This document shows, piece by piece, positions 28,760 through 37,403 of a stretch of DNA of 41,343 bases. Numbering within the stretch: the stretch's first letter is position 1; each line of letters begins with the position of its first letter. The stretch lies in assembly GCF_001591565.1 (NCBI RefSeq), contig NZ_BCVD01000019.1:1-41343 (forward strand), read 5' to 3'. The notes under the pieces were generated by a model. That model worked only from the letters and a program-made list of their open reading frames with translations, did no database searches and was not told the origin of the DNA. Source of the DNA: Priestia flexa NBRC 15715 (GTDB lineage: Bacteria; Bacillota; Bacilli; Bacillales; Bacillaceae_H). The position numbers and the translations under genes were made by a program.

Positions 28760-29143
28760 TTAGTGTGTTTGACGTTTTAATTCCTGCACGCATTCCTGCA
28801 CTAACGTGACAGATTGACTCATCGCTGCTCCGCCACCAAATGCTGCCGAAACGCCACAAGCTTCTAAAATCTCTTGCTCAGTTGCTCCGTTATCTAAGCA
28901 ACCTTTTGTATGATAAATCATGCAATATTCATTTTGAGCTACAACGCTAATTCCTAATGCAATCAGCTGCTTGTCTTTTTTAGAAATAGACCCTTCTTCA
29001 AAACAAGCCTCTGTGAAAGTGTTGAACGTTTCAGTCAATCGTGGAAGCTTTTCACTGAATGTTCCCATTCCTACCTTATAATTATGAAGTGCCTGCTCTG
29101 TTGAATGACTTGTTTCTTGTTGCATCCCTCTTGCCAACTCCAT
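28760..29143 (-). CDS. yurZ: Carboxymuconolactone decarboxylase (AhpD-like) family protein YurZ
   Basis: Small helical AhpD-like protein of 127 residues. The active-site region reads EYCMIYHTKGC (C74, H78, C82): the usual AhpD CxxC plus downstream His is replaced by a C-x3-H-x3-C arrangement. Peroxidase-type chemistry is possible but unproven. The start is uncertain: ATG 29143 has no clear Shine-Dalgarno, and ATG 29125 (six residues shorter) has GGAG 12 bases upstream. It sits between metNPQ and suf as in B. subtilis. Confidence 0.85.
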   Translation of the reverse strand: MELARGMQQETSHSTEQALHNYKVGMGTFSEKLPRLTETFNTFTEACFEEGSISKKDKQLIALGISVVAQNEYCMIYHTKGCLDNGATEQEILEACGVSAAFGGGAAMSQSVTLVQECVQELKRQTH

Positions 29144-29207
29144 TCGTCATAGTTTTCATCATTAGTATGGATGATACAAATCGGAGTTATGCTTAACGCT
29201 AAAAATA

Positions 29208-29242
29208 GAAAAAATCGACCAGGCCTAAACCTAGTCGATTTT
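29208..29242 (-). terminator. metNPQ terminator
   Basis: Minus-strand stem AAAATCGACTAGG with CCTGGTCGATTTT (one U-G pair, which works only in this orientation), then T-run. It follows the metQ stop by seven bases. Confidence 0.88.
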
Positions 29243-29249
29243 AATCTGT

Positions 29250-30092
29250 TTATTCGTTTACAGGAAGCACTGCGCCTTTATACTTCTCTTCGATGAAGTC
29301 TTGAATTTCTTTTGAGTGAAGTACTTCTACTAACGCTTTTACTTCTTCTTTGTTTTCATCACCTTTACGAACTGTGATAATGTTTGCATATGGATTGTTT
29401 TCTTTTGATTCTACAGCGATTGGATCTTTAACAGGGTCTAAACCAGCATCTAACGCATAGTTTGCGTTAATAACAACCGCATCGCCTTCATTGTTGTTAT
29501 ACACTTGAGGTAATAAACCACCTTCAACGTCTGCTTTAAACGTTAAGTTTTTAGGGTTTTCTACAATATCATCAAGCGTTGCATCTTGCTTTTTAACGCC
29601 TTCTTTTAACTTAATTACGCCTTCTTTTTCAAAAATTGAAAGAATACGACCTTGTTCTGCTACTGCATCACGCATAATTACCGTACCGTTTTTCGGAAGG
29701 TCTTTTAATGACTTGTACTTTTTAGAGTAGATACCGATTGGTTCGATATGAATAGCTCCTGCACTTACAAAATCATAATTTGGGTTTTCTTCTAATACAG
29801 ATTCTAGATAAGGAATATGTTGGAAGTAGTTCACATCAATTTCTTTTCCATCTAGTGCTGTGTTAGGTAAAATATAATCTTGGAATGGTTTAATGTCTAA
29901 CTCAATTCCTTTTTCCTCTAACAATGGCTTTGCTTCTTCTAAAATTTCAGCGTGAGGAATGTTTGACGCCCCCACCACAATTTTCTTTTCGTCTTCTGAT
30001 GAATCTGACCCACTGCCTCCAGATGAACCACAAGCAGCTAAACCTAAAACTAAAGCAGATGATAAAGCAAATGTTGAAACCCATTTTTTCAT
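29250..30092 (-). CDS. metQ: Methionine ABC transporter substrate-binding lipoprotein
   Basis: NlpA-family lipoprotein that captures methionine outside the membrane for MetNP. The signal peptide ends in lipobox LAAC with lipidated C21, followed by a flexible GSSGGSGSDSS linker and the binding domain (about 40-280). The frame extends into metP up to 30167, but ATG 30092 follows AGGAGGAA and starts the signal peptide correctly. The length is 280 residues. It is the last gene of the operon, 16 bases after metP. Confidence 0.96.
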   Translation of the reverse strand: MKKWVSTFALSSALVLGLAACGSSGGSGSDSSEDEKKIVVGASNIPHAEILEEAKPLLEEKGIELDIKPFQDYILPNTALDGKEIDVNYFQHIPYLESVLEENPNYDFVSAGAIHIEPIGIYSKKYKSLKDLPKNGTVIMRDAVAEQGRILSIFEKEGVIKLKEGVKKQDATLDDIVENPKNLTFKADVEGGLLPQVYNNNEGDAVVINANYALDAGLDPVKDPIAVESKENNPYANIITVRKGDENKEEVKALVEVLHSKEIQDFIEEKYKGAVLPVNE

Positions 30093-30108
30093 AATATATT
30101 TCCTCCTC

Positions 30109-30777
30109 TTATCGTTTATCAATTTTAGACGTGATAAAATCACCAATAAACTGGATAATAAATACAATCACTAAAATTAAAACTGTCGCAACAAGGGTTA
30201 CATCACTATTATTTCGCTGGAAGCCTTCTAAATATGCTAAGTTTCCTAAACCACCAGCTCCAACCGCTCCAGCCATTGCTGTATAGCCAATGAGTGCGAT
30301 TGCTGTAACCGTCAAACCAGAAATTAAAGCAGGCATTGATTCTGGAAGCAGCACTTTAAAGATAATTGTGCTTGTTTTCGCTCCCATCGATTTTGCTGCT
30401 TCAATCACACCTTTATCAATTTCGCGAAGGCCGATTTCAACCATACGCGCGTAAAATGGTGCGGCTCCAACAATAAGAGCTGGCAAAGCTGCTTCTGCTC
30501 CTAGCATTGTTCCCACAATTGCTTTTGTAAACGGAATGAGCAAAATTAGTAAGATGATAAATGGAATGGATCGAAAGATGTTTACAAAAGCTCCTATAAT
30601 AATATTAACGAAGCGGTTTTCCCAAAGCTGACCTTTGCCTGTTAAAAATAGAAGTAAGCCTAGCACAATTCCTAATATAAACGTGGCAACAACTGAGATA
30701 CTTGTCATATAAAGTGTTTCAATCGTTGCTGCACTAAATTTATCATACGTTACGTTTGGGAATAATTCAGTTAGCAT
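30109..30777 (-). CDS. metP: Methionine ABC transporter permease
   Basis: Membrane subunit of the methionine importer, 222 residues with five or so transmembrane segments. The MetI/MetP-family EAA-type loop is seen in EAAKSMGAKTSTIIFKVLLPESMPALISG, which contacts MetN. It overlaps the end of metN by 11 bases, implying coupled translation. The same operon order metN-metP-metQ as in B. subtilis supports specificity for methionine. Confidence 0.96.
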   Translation of the reverse strand: MLTELFPNVTYDKFSAATIETLYMTSISVVATFILGIVLGLLLFLTGKGQLWENRFVNIIIGAFVNIFRSIPFIILLILLIPFTKAIVGTMLGAEAALPALIVGAAPFYARMVEIGLREIDKGVIEAAKSMGAKTSTIIFKVLLPESMPALISGLTVTAIALIGYTAMAGAVGAGGLGNLAYLEGFQRNNSDVTLVATVLILVIVFIIQFIGDFITSKIDKR

Positions 30778-31795
30778 CCGTCATCACCTCAATTTCTACC
30801 TGTTGTTCACGGATGTACTCAATTACTTTATTAACCTCTGCTTCTTCACCATCTAAATGAATAAATAAGGTTCCATAAGAACCCGTTTGTGTATAAGAAA
30901 CTTTCCCTTGTAAGATGTTAATCGTGACATCAAATGCTTTTAAAATGCTCGTAATGAGCGGTTGCTCCGCTTTTCCACCTACAAATGTGAGCTGAACAAT
31001 TCGACCGCTTGGATAAAGTTCCTTCACCTGCTCCACTGTCTCAAACGTTTCTTCTGGCTCTGAAATTTGCTGTACAAATCGCTTTGTAATATTTTGCTGT
31101 GGTTTACGGAATACTTCAAGTACTTCTCCTTGTTCGACTACTTTTCCATTTTCCATCACAGCTACACGATGACAAATTTTACGGATTACGTGCATTTCAT
31201 GCGTGATTAAGACAATCGTTAAACCTAGCTTTTCATTAATATCAACTAGCAAATCCAAGATCGAATCTGTTGTTTGTGGATCAAGTGCCGATGTTGCTTC
31301 GTCACATAATAAGACTTTTGGGTTATTAGCTAACGCTCTTGCAATTCCTACACGCTGTTTTTGCCCGCCGCTCAGCTGAGATGGGTAGGCATTTTCTCTA
31401 CCTTCTAATCCAACTAGTTTAATGAGCTCGTTTACACGTTCTGCTCGTTTGTTTTTTGGAACACCGGCAATTTCAAGTGGAAACGCAATGTTTTCTTGCA
31501 CGGTACGAGACCAAAGTAAATTAAAATGCTGAAAAATCATGCTAATTTCTTGGCGAGCTTGTCTAAGCTTAGCACCTTTAATTTTCCCAATTTGATTTCC
31601 TGCTACTTCTACTGTTCCAGAAGTAGGTGTTTCTAAACCATTTAATAAGCGAATAAGAGAGCTTTTCCCTGCTCCACTATATCCAATGATGCCGAAGATT
31701 TCACCTTTTGCCACTGATAAATTAACCTGATCAACGGCCGTGACTTTCCCACTTTTAGCATCATATATTTTCGTTACATCTTGTAACGTAATCAT
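30767..31795 (-). CDS. metN: Methionine ABC transporter ATP-binding protein
   Basis: ATPase of the methionine importer, 342 residues. Walker A GYSGAGKSS is at residues 38-46, the signature LSGGQKQR near 142, Walker B VLLCDEATSALD, and a C-terminal NIL regulatory domain (about 265-342) that in this family senses internal methionine. The frame extends to 31912 through the riboswitch terminator, but ATG 31795 follows GAAGGTGA and starts with MITLQDVTK. It is controlled by a SAM riboswitch. Confidence 0.96.
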   Translation of the reverse strand: MITLQDVTKIYDAKSGKVTAVDQVNLSVAKGEIFGIIGYSGAGKSSLIRLLNGLETPTSGTVEVAGNQIGKIKGAKLRQARQEISMIFQHFNLLWSRTVQENIAFPLEIAGVPKNKRAERVNELIKLVGLEGRENAYPSQLSGGQKQRVGIARALANNPKVLLCDEATSALDPQTTDSILDLLVDINEKLGLTIVLITHEMHVIRKICHRVAVMENGKVVEQGEVLEVFRKPQQNITKRFVQQISEPEETFETVEQVKELYPSGRIVQLTFVGGKAEQPLITSILKAFDVTINILQGKVSYTQTGSYGTLFIHLDGEEAEVNKVIEYIREQQVEIEVMTDAN

Positions 31796-31856
31796 CTTCT
31801 TCACCTTCTTTGTTGACTTGCTCTGTCTGCTTAGTGTGTCCTTGCTTTTAGAAAAT

Positions 31857-31892
31857 AAAAAAACCTTTCTACACGTGAGCAGAAAGGTTTTT
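31857..31892 (-). terminator. S-box terminator before metN
   Basis: Minus-strand stem AAAAACCTTTCT with AGAAAGGTTTTT, then T-run. The 5' arm can instead pair with GAAAGGATTTT (31906-31896), giving the antiterminator. Confidence 0.93.
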
Positions 31893-31905
31893 GATAAAAT
31901 CCTTT

Positions 31906-32012
31906 CTCTCATCTTTCAAAGCTTATGCTTTGCAGGAATTGGCACCATTTCAGTTAGTCTGACGGTTGCCGGGTTTCATAGGGCACAGTCCCTCCACCTC
32001 TCTTGATAAGAG
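31906..32012 (-). ncRNA. SAM riboswitch (S-box) of metNPQ
   Basis: The minus-strand leader has the class I conserved blocks: CTTATCAAGAGAGGTGGAGG, GACTGTGCCC, GAAACCCGGCAACC, GGTGCCAATTCCTGC and GATGAGAG closing P1 with CTCTTATC. A terminator and an alternative antiterminator follow. Expected logic: SAM binding frees the terminator, so metNPQ is off when methionine/SAM is plentiful. Confidence 0.97.
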
Positions 32013-32073
32013 TTAACGACAAATTATTGAAATTATTTTGTTTTCATCAAATATTCATTCATTTATGTTTGTG

Positions 32074-32102
32074 ATTCTAGCATGTGTCAGAAAGGGTGTC
32101 AA
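32074..32102 (-). promoter_or_regulatory. sigma-A promoter of the metNPQ S-box transcript
   Basis: On the minus strand TTGACA, 17 bases, TAGAAT, with an extended -10 (TGC before TAGAAT). About 55 bases separate the expected start from the aptamer. Confidence 0.8.
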
Positions 32103-32156
32103 CAAAAAATGCGCATAGGATAATAATCCCATGCACACCCTTAAACAAATGTTTGT

Positions 32157-32456
32157 TTAACTAAGACGTTCCATTACGTATTCAACAGAGTGAAAAGCAT
32201 ACAGCTTCTGCTTCACTTCGCCATTTCCATATTCAATTAGGCATGGAACACTTTCAATTTCGAGCAAAGACGCTTTAGCAGGCATATAGTTTAAATTACT
32301 CATTCCGATTGTTAAGTCTGGAATAATCGCTTCTACTACTGTTAACATTTTTTTAGCTAGTTGGCACGTTCCACAAAGGGGTGTATGGAAAAAAATAACC
32401 GTACGCTCGTCTTTATTTAGCTTTTCGTCTAGCTGTTCCTCTGTCCACTCTTCCAT
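32157..32456 (-). CDS. yusE: Thioredoxin-like protein YusE
   Basis: Small thioredoxin-fold protein, 99 residues from the preferred start. The active site is CGTC (C28 and C31) after FFHTPL, and the cis-proline motif SVPCLIEYGNG follows. A third cysteine next to the cis-proline is notable. It is probably a cytosolic thiol reductant. ATG 32465 touches AAGG without spacing; ATG 32456 has eight bases of spacing and is preferred. It lies 13 bases after yusF, so they form one transcript. Confidence 0.85.
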   Translation of the reverse strand: MEEWTEEQLDEKLNKDERTVIFFHTPLCGTCQLAKKMLTVVEAIIPDLTIGMSNLNYMPAKASLLEIESVPCLIEYGNGEVKQKLYAFHSVEYVMERLS

Positions 32457-32469
32457 GTTACTCATCCTT

Positions 32470-32820
32470 CTATATTAAAAATTCTGCGTTAACATCTATA
32501 TTAGCACTTAAAAGTACCGTAGCAATATGATTTCTTGGGGCCGCCGCTACCTCACGATACATTTTATCGATATAAAGGTGCTCCGCTTCCGGAAGTTCTT
32601 TTTTAAACTGTTTCCGTAATTTATTGCCGGAATCATCTGAGTCAACCAAGATATACACATCTTTATCATACGTGGAATCGATAATCTCATCTAGCTTTGA
32701 CAAGCTGATGGTTCCATTTGTACAAATAATCTCAATCGGTTCATTAATAATACTTTCGATTCGCTTTTTGTCAGACTTACCTTCTACAATAATTACTTTT
32801 TCAATTTCTATTAAACGCAT
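32470..32820 (-). CDS. yusF: Stand-alone TOPRIM domain protein YusF
   Basis: Small protein (116 residues) consisting of little more than a TOPRIM domain, as in RNase M5 and primases. Catalytic features: E13 in VEGKSD and the D60-x-D62 pair in LVDSDDSG. The metal-binding set is complete, so nuclease-type or phosphotransfer activity is possible, but no substrate is known. The frame has three possible starts within ten bases; ATG 32820 is spaced properly after AGGTG. An inverted repeat TTGTATAG/CTATACAA lies upstream (32843-32876). Confidence 0.87.
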   Translation of the reverse strand: MRLIEIEKVIIVEGKSDKKRIESIINEPIEIICTNGTISLSKLDEIIDSTYDKDVYILVDSDDSGNKLRKQFKKELPEAEHLYIDKMYREVAAAPRNHIATVLLSANIDVNAEFLI

Positions 32821-32842
32821 CGTCATCACCTATGATTATCAG

Positions 32843-32876
32843 TTGTATAGTAACGTTATTCCTTTATGCTATACAA
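32843..32876. repeat. Inverted repeat upstream of yusF
   Basis: TTGTATAG (32843-32850) and its complement CTATACAA (32869-32876) are separated by 18 bases. It lies 23 bases upstream of the yusF start, where an operator would sit. Confidence 0.4.
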
Positions 32877-32983
32877 TATTCGTTAATGTAACACAGTTCC
32901 CCTGTTTTTTAAAAGATTTTGCTGTAAAAAGAACATATATGAATTGTTTTTTATTGAAAAAATAGACTATTTTCGATCATCTT

Positions 32984-33026
32984 AGACTGATGGCGCCAAA
33001 CCTTATGTGGTTGGCGCCATCAGTCT
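32984..33026. repeat. Long GC-rich inverted repeat downstream of yusG, no T-tract
   Basis: AGACTGATGGCGCCA plus AACC pairs with its complement at 33009-33026, giving 18 bp with one bulged A and a six-base loop. GC content is far above the surroundings. No T-run follows on either strand. Confidence 0.75.
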
Positions 33027-33051
33027 TGCACTCAGAGGTTTCATGCTAAAT

Positions 33052-33294
33052 TTAGCACCAACCCTCTTCTGAATCGCAGTCCGTATACTTTTGTGTAGCT
33101 CCAGCCTGGACGTCAGCATACTGATAAATCTTGTTATTTTCTTGCGTGTAACCTGACTCTAAATTATATTGATTACCCGTTGCACCATAATTCACATGGC
33201 CAATTGATTGTTTATCTACATACAATTGCATACCATTTTCATGAAATTTTGCTGTAATTCGATCCGTTATGTCAACTTTTTTACGTTCGAACAT
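33052..33294 (-). CDS. yusG: YusG family protein (DUF2553)
   Basis: Small conserved Bacillus protein (80 residues), function unknown. Its sequence alternates polar and aromatic residues (beta-rich) and ends in a cysteine-containing tail, YTDCDSEEGWC. ATG 33294 follows AAGGGGTG. It is located between gcvH and yusF as in B. subtilis. A 43-base hairpin region follows it instead of a normal terminator. Confidence 0.82.
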   Translation of the reverse strand: MFERKKVDITDRITAKFHENGMQLYVDKQSIGHVNYGATGNQYNLESGYTQENNKIYQYADVQAGATQKYTDCDSEEGWC

Positions 33295-33402
33295 AAAAAG
33301 ACACCCCTTTAGCTTGTTTACTAAATAGAGTGCCCTTTTTGTTATAGGTCCATGAAGACAAATTATGGATATACCAAGTGAAATGTCTTAAGATGAAGTC
33401 AA

Positions 33403-33786
33403 TTAACCTTCGTTAATCATTTCATCGTATTGTTCAGCTGTCATAAGCTTCTCAACATCTTCCGAATCAGCAGGCTTAATTACAACCATCCATGCTTTTT
33501 CATATGGAGACTCGTTTACAAACTCAGGATTATCGCTTAATTCTTCGTTTACTTCTACAACCTCACCGCTAATTGGTGCATATAGCTCTGATACTGTTTT
33601 CACAGATTCTACGCTACCAAACGGCTCGTCTGCTTCAACTTTATCGCCAACTTCTGGAAGCTCAACAAATACAATGTCACCAAGTTCAGATTGTGCAAAG
33701 TGTGTAATTCCTACCCGGAAAACTTCTCCTTCGCTTTTTACCCACTCATGCTCTTCTGAATAACGCAACTCTTTTGGTGTACTCAT
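33403..33786 (-). CDS. gcvH: Glycine cleavage system H protein
   Basis: Lipoyl carrier of the glycine cleavage system, also the entry point of lipoate in Bacillus: LipL moves octanoyl groups from GcvH to other complexes. The lipoylated lysine is K63 in [12 protein letters not shown]. The 127-residue length is standard. It is not linked to the gcvT-PA/PB genes here. Lipoyl synthase (lipA) lies elsewhere in this window. I see no glycine riboswitch in its leader. Confidence 0.97.
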   Translation of the reverse strand: MSTPKELRYSEEHEWVKSEGEVFRVGITHFAQSELGDIVFVELPEVGDKVEADEPFGSVESVKTVSELYAPISGEVVEVNEELSDNPEFVNESPYEKAWMVVIKPADSEDVEKLMTAEQYDEMINEG

Positions 33787-33899
33787 CTTAATCCCTCCAA
33801 TAAATTATGTATGCCGCTAATGAATAGCAACGACTACCTCTTATCAGTGTAACGTAAACAACAGGTTTTTTCTATTTGAATCCGCACGGAATTTTAAAT

Positions 33900-34256
33900 T
33901 TATTTCCACGTTGTGTCAAATTCTTCTTCTTTAAACCCTACCGTTACTTTATCACCGTCAGTTAATAACGGGCGCTTGATTAACATCCCGTCAGATGAAA
34001 GGATTTCAAGTAATTCCTCATCACTTGCTGTTGCAACTTTGTCTTTCAGACCTAGCTCACGATACTTCTTTCCGCTTGTATTAAAGAATTTCTTTAGCGG
34101 CAAGCCACTATTTTGATAATAGCTCGTTAGCTGCTCTTTCGTTGGTGGATTTTCGATAATATGAATTTCTTCATACGCCACACCATTTTGATCTAGCCAT
34201 TGTTTTGCTTTTCGACATGTACCACATTTAGGATATGAATAGAATAATACGCTCAT
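33900..34256 (-). CDS. yusI: ArsC/Spx-family protein YusI
   Basis: Thioredoxin-fold protein of the arsenate reductase (ArsC)/Spx family, 118 residues. The CxxC pair is C11/C14 (PKCGTCRKAKQW). An ILSSDGMLIKRPLL segment carries the RP motif typical of ArsC-like proteins. Spx and MgsR regulators share this fold, so YusI might be a redox regulator or a reductase; the sequence does not decide. ATG 34256 follows AAAGGAGG. It lies between gcvH and the fad operon. Confidence 0.87.
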   Translation of the reverse strand: MSVLFYSYPKCGTCRKAKQWLDQNGVAYEEIHIIENPPTKEQLTSYYQNSGLPLKKFFNTSGKKYRELGLKDKVATASDEELLEILSSDGMLIKRPLLTDGDKVTVGFKEEEFDTTWK

Positions 34257-34340
34257 TATTTCGCCTCCTTTTTCTTCGCTTTTTCGTATTTTAACACATC
34301 CAACTTTAATTTACCTATTTTAGTTTGCAGTTAAACAAAG

Positions 34341-34386
34341 AAAAGCTGTGTAAAGGAGAATACTCATACTTTCCCTTTACACAGCT
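34341..34386 (-). terminator. fadNAE operon terminator
   Basis: Minus-strand stem AGCTGTGTAAAGG with CCTTTACACAGCT and a 17-base loop, then TTTTC. It lies 20 bases after the fadE stop. Confidence 0.85.
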
Positions 34387-34406
34387 CTCTATTACATACT
34401 TTAAAA

Positions 34407-36191
34407 TTACACAATAAAGCGCTCTTCTTCCAATACAACCTTTGCAATTTCTCGCTTAACAACAATAACGTTGACCGGCGTGTGACGAGTTAGCTTTCGT
34501 AATGACGAGAGCATCATACGTAGCGTATCTCCTTCTTCTACAGCAATAAGCGTTTCTTTTGCATCCGCTTCAATTTTATTAAATGCTTCTTGGCAGAATA
34601 CTTTTGTATAGTTGACTTTAAGCTGATTTTTTTCTTCTCCATTTTTCAAAATTGCTTTTTCCGTACGTAATACAGCAGATTCCATTGCATATACGTTGCT
34701 GATCATGTCAGAAATATTAACTAACACCTCTTGTTCACCCTCAAGTTTTTTACCATACTTTTGAGCTGCTAGACCAAGTAGTAATAGCGCAATTTTTTTA
34801 CCATTACGAACTAATAGTTTAGATTGATCTAATGCGCCTTCTCCAGCTTCTTCAGGCATTAGCATCATAAGCTCTTCCTGTAGTGACTGAGCTTTTTGTA
34901 ACAATGGAAGCTCACCTTTTAAGGCTTTGCGTAAGTACGTTCCTGGCACCAATAAACGATTGATTTCATTTGTTCCTTCAAAAATACGGTTGATTCGAGA
35001 ATCACGGTACAAGCGCTCAATTTCATATTCGCTCATAAAGCCATAGCCACCATGAAGCTGAACTCCCTCGTCTACTAAATAATCTAGCACTTCCGTTGCA
35101 AATACTTTATTTAACGAACACTCAATGGCATACTCTGCAATTGAGGCAGCAATTTCTTTTCCATCTTTTTGTTGCTCTTCCGATAGCTGACCCATTCTGT
35201 CTTCAAAGAGACCAACCGTACGATAAACAGAGCTTTCAGAAGCATATAATTTCGATGCCATGGTTGCAATCTTTTCTTGTGTTAACGAAAATTTTGCAAT
35301 CGGTGTCTTAAACTGTTGGCGTTGATTCACGTATTCAGAAGTTAATTCTATCGCACGCTTACCAGCTCCTACTGCCCCTACACCTAGCTTATAGCGACCG
35401 ATATTTAAGATATTAAACGCGATGATATGACCTTTTCCAATTTGTCCAAGTACGTTTTCTTTTGGTACATGTGCATCTTCTAAAATAAGGGTACGCGTTG
35501 AAGAGCTCTTAATACCCATTTTCTTTTCTTCAGGACCAACAGATACACCCGCATAGTCACGTTCAACGATAAACGCTGAGAACTGCTCTCCATCTATTTT
35601 CGCATACACAACAAATACATCAGCAAAACCAGCGTTTGTAATCCATTGTTTTTCACCATTTAACACGTAGTGAGTACCTTCTGCATTTAGACGAGCGACT
35701 GTTTTCGCTCCCAATGCATCTGAACCTGATCCTGGCTCTGTTAACGCATACGCGGCAATCTTACCTCCAGTTGCTAAATCTGGTAGATACTTTTGCTTTT
35801 GCTCCTCTGTTCCGAACAACACAATCGGAAGAGAACCGATTCCAACATGTGCACCGTGTGTGATAGAAAATCCGCCTGCACGCGACATTTTTTCAGCAAT
35901 TAATGCCGATGCAATCTTATCTAATCCAAGACCTCCATACTCTTCTGGAACATCAGCTCCTAGTAATCCAAGGTCACCGGCTTGCTTTAATAGCTTTACT
36001 GAGCGATCAAACTCATGCTTTTCTAAAAATTCTACTTGCGGTATTACTTCGTTCTCAACGTATTCATCCGTTGTTTTGGCAATCATTTTATGTTCACTTG
36101 TGAAATCCTCTGGTGTATATACTCGCTCTGCTGAAAGATCGTTAATTAAAAAGCTACCACCTTTAATTGTTTGTTCCGTTTGGTTTGCCAT
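34407..36191 (-). CDS. fadE: Acyl-CoA dehydrogenase
   Basis: Flavin enzyme catalysing the first oxidation of acyl-CoA in beta-oxidation. The acyl-CoA dehydrogenase core covers about 40-420 (signature YALTEPGSGSDA; flavin contacts WITNAGFA; LHGGYGFMSEYEIERLYRDSRI) and a C-terminal extension of about 170 residues is characteristic of this FadE form. The length is 594 residues. ATG 36197 is only two bases after GGGGG, so ATG 36191 (MANQTEQ) is preferred. It is the last gene of fadN-fadA-fadE, 21 bases after fadA. Confidence 0.96.
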   Translation of the reverse strand: MANQTEQTIKGGSFLINDLSAERVYTPEDFTSEHKMIAKTTDEYVENEVIPQVEFLEKHEFDRSVKLLKQAGDLGLLGADVPEEYGGLGLDKIASALIAEKMSRAGGFSITHGAHVGIGSLPIVLFGTEEQKQKYLPDLATGGKIAAYALTEPGSGSDALGAKTVARLNAEGTHYVLNGEKQWITNAGFADVFVVYAKIDGEQFSAFIVERDYAGVSVGPEEKKMGIKSSSTRTLILEDAHVPKENVLGQIGKGHIIAFNILNIGRYKLGVGAVGAGKRAIELTSEYVNQRQQFKTPIAKFSLTQEKIATMASKLYASESSVYRTVGLFEDRMGQLSEEQQKDGKEIAASIAEYAIECSLNKVFATEVLDYLVDEGVQLHGGYGFMSEYEIERLYRDSRINRIFEGTNEINRLLVPGTYLRKALKGELPLLQKAQSLQEELMMLMPEEAGEGALDQSKLLVRNGKKIALLLLGLAAQKYGKKLEGEQEVLVNISDMISNVYAMESAVLRTEKAILKNGEEKNQLKVNYTKVFCQEAFNKIEADAKETLIAVEEGDTLRMMLSSLRKLTRHTPVNVIVVKREIAKVVLEEERFIV

Positions 36192-36212
36192 CTCCATATC
36201 CCCCTTATTTCA

Positions 36213-37391
36213 TTAAGCTAATAATTCAAATACACCAGCAGCGCCCATCCCGCCACCAATACACATCGTTACAACGCCAAATTGTTCATTTCTTCTCTTC
36301 ATTTCATGCAATAAACTGAGCGTTAATTTTGTACCGGTGCAGCCAAGTGGATGGCCTAGAGCAATTGCTCCACCGTTAACATTCACACGATCTTCGTCAA
36401 TGTTCAATTCACGAATAACCCCTAACGCTTGAGATGCAAAGGCCTCGTTTAACTCAAATAGTCCAATATCTGAAAGTTCAAGTCCCGCTAGCTTTAATGC
36501 TTTTGGAATAGCTGCTATTGGACCAATCCCCATCACTTCTGGTGGAACGCCACCAACTGCAAACGAACGAAACTTTGCTAGCGGACGCAAACCTTCTGCA
36601 TCTGCTTGTTCACGGTCCATTAGCATTACGGTAGCAGCTCCATCACTTGTTTGCGATGAATTCCCTGCCGTTACCGAACCCGTCATAGAAAATGCAGGTC
36701 GTAACTTGCTTAAAATTGCTGCTGTTGTCCCTTCACGCACTCCTTCATCTTGTGAAAAAACAACCTTATTTTCTTCCATTTTATTTTGACTATTTAACCT
36801 TCTCATCGTCACTTCAACAGGTACAATTTCATCTTTAAACTTGCCTTCTTGAAGAGCTTTAGCTGCTTTTTGATGACTTCTTACAGCAAATGCATCTTGG
36901 TCTTCACGTGAAATGCCATATTTCAGCGCAACTTGCTCAGCTGTATGCCCCATTCCCATGTAATATTCAGGTGCATTTTCTACCAGCTGTACATTCGGGC
37001 GAGCCACATTTCCAAACATCGGAACCATGCTCATAGACTCGGCTCCTCCAGCCAATACCGTCTTGGCCTGCCCTAACATAATGCGCTCTGCTCCATAGGC
37101 AATACTCTGTAACCCTGAAGAGCAATAACGATTAATTGTAATCGCTGGAACGGTATATGGAAGTCCCGCTAACGCTCCGATATTACGAGCCATGTTCAAG
37201 CCTTGTTCGGCTTCTGGCATGGCACAGCCAATAATTAAATCGTCAATTGGTCCTTCATAGCCTCCTGCTCTTCTCAGCGTTTCCTTTACCGTAATTGCAC
37301 CTAAATCATCAGGACGAACCGTAGCAAGCGTACCTTTTTTCGCTTTTCCAACCGGTGTTCTAGCACCAGCTACAATTACCGCTTCTCTCAT
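36213..37391 (-). CDS. fadA: 3-ketoacyl-CoA thiolase
   Basis: Thiolase releasing acetyl-CoA from 3-ketoacyl-CoA. The catalytic cysteine is C90 (NRYCSSG); the GHPLG histidine (near 348) and the second cysteine in CIGGGMG (near 378) are present. The length of 392 residues is standard. The active-site set is complete. It lies 12 bases after fadN and before fadE in a tight operon. Confidence 0.97.
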   Translation of the reverse strand: MREAVIVAGARTPVGKAKKGTLATVRPDDLGAITVKETLRRAGGYEGPIDDLIIGCAMPEAEQGLNMARNIGALAGLPYTVPAITINRYCSSGLQSIAYGAERIMLGQAKTVLAGGAESMSMVPMFGNVARPNVQLVENAPEYYMGMGHTAEQVALKYGISREDQDAFAVRSHQKAAKALQEGKFKDEIVPVEVTMRRLNSQNKMEENKVVFSQDEGVREGTTAAILSKLRPAFSMTGSVTAGNSSQTSDGAATVMLMDREQADAEGLRPLAKFRSFAVGGVPPEVMGIGPIAAIPKALKLAGLELSDIGLFELNEAFASQALGVIRELNIDEDRVNVNGGAIALGHPLGCTGTKLTLSLLHEMKRRNEQFGVVTMCIGGGMGAAGVFELLA

Positions 37392-37403
37392 TCCTTCTCC
37401 CCC

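Noticed and set aside
30093-30167. N-terminal extension of metQ into metP
   Set aside because: It would precede the lipoprotein signal peptide and has no Shine-Dalgarno. ATG 30092 has AGGAGGAA.
31796-31912. N-terminal extension of metN through the riboswitch terminator
   Set aside because: The extension translates the terminator stem and lacks a ribosome-binding site. The ATG at 31795 has one.
33787-33899. Search for a glycine riboswitch before gcvH
   Set aside because: The leader is short and none of the conserved glycine-aptamer blocks are present.
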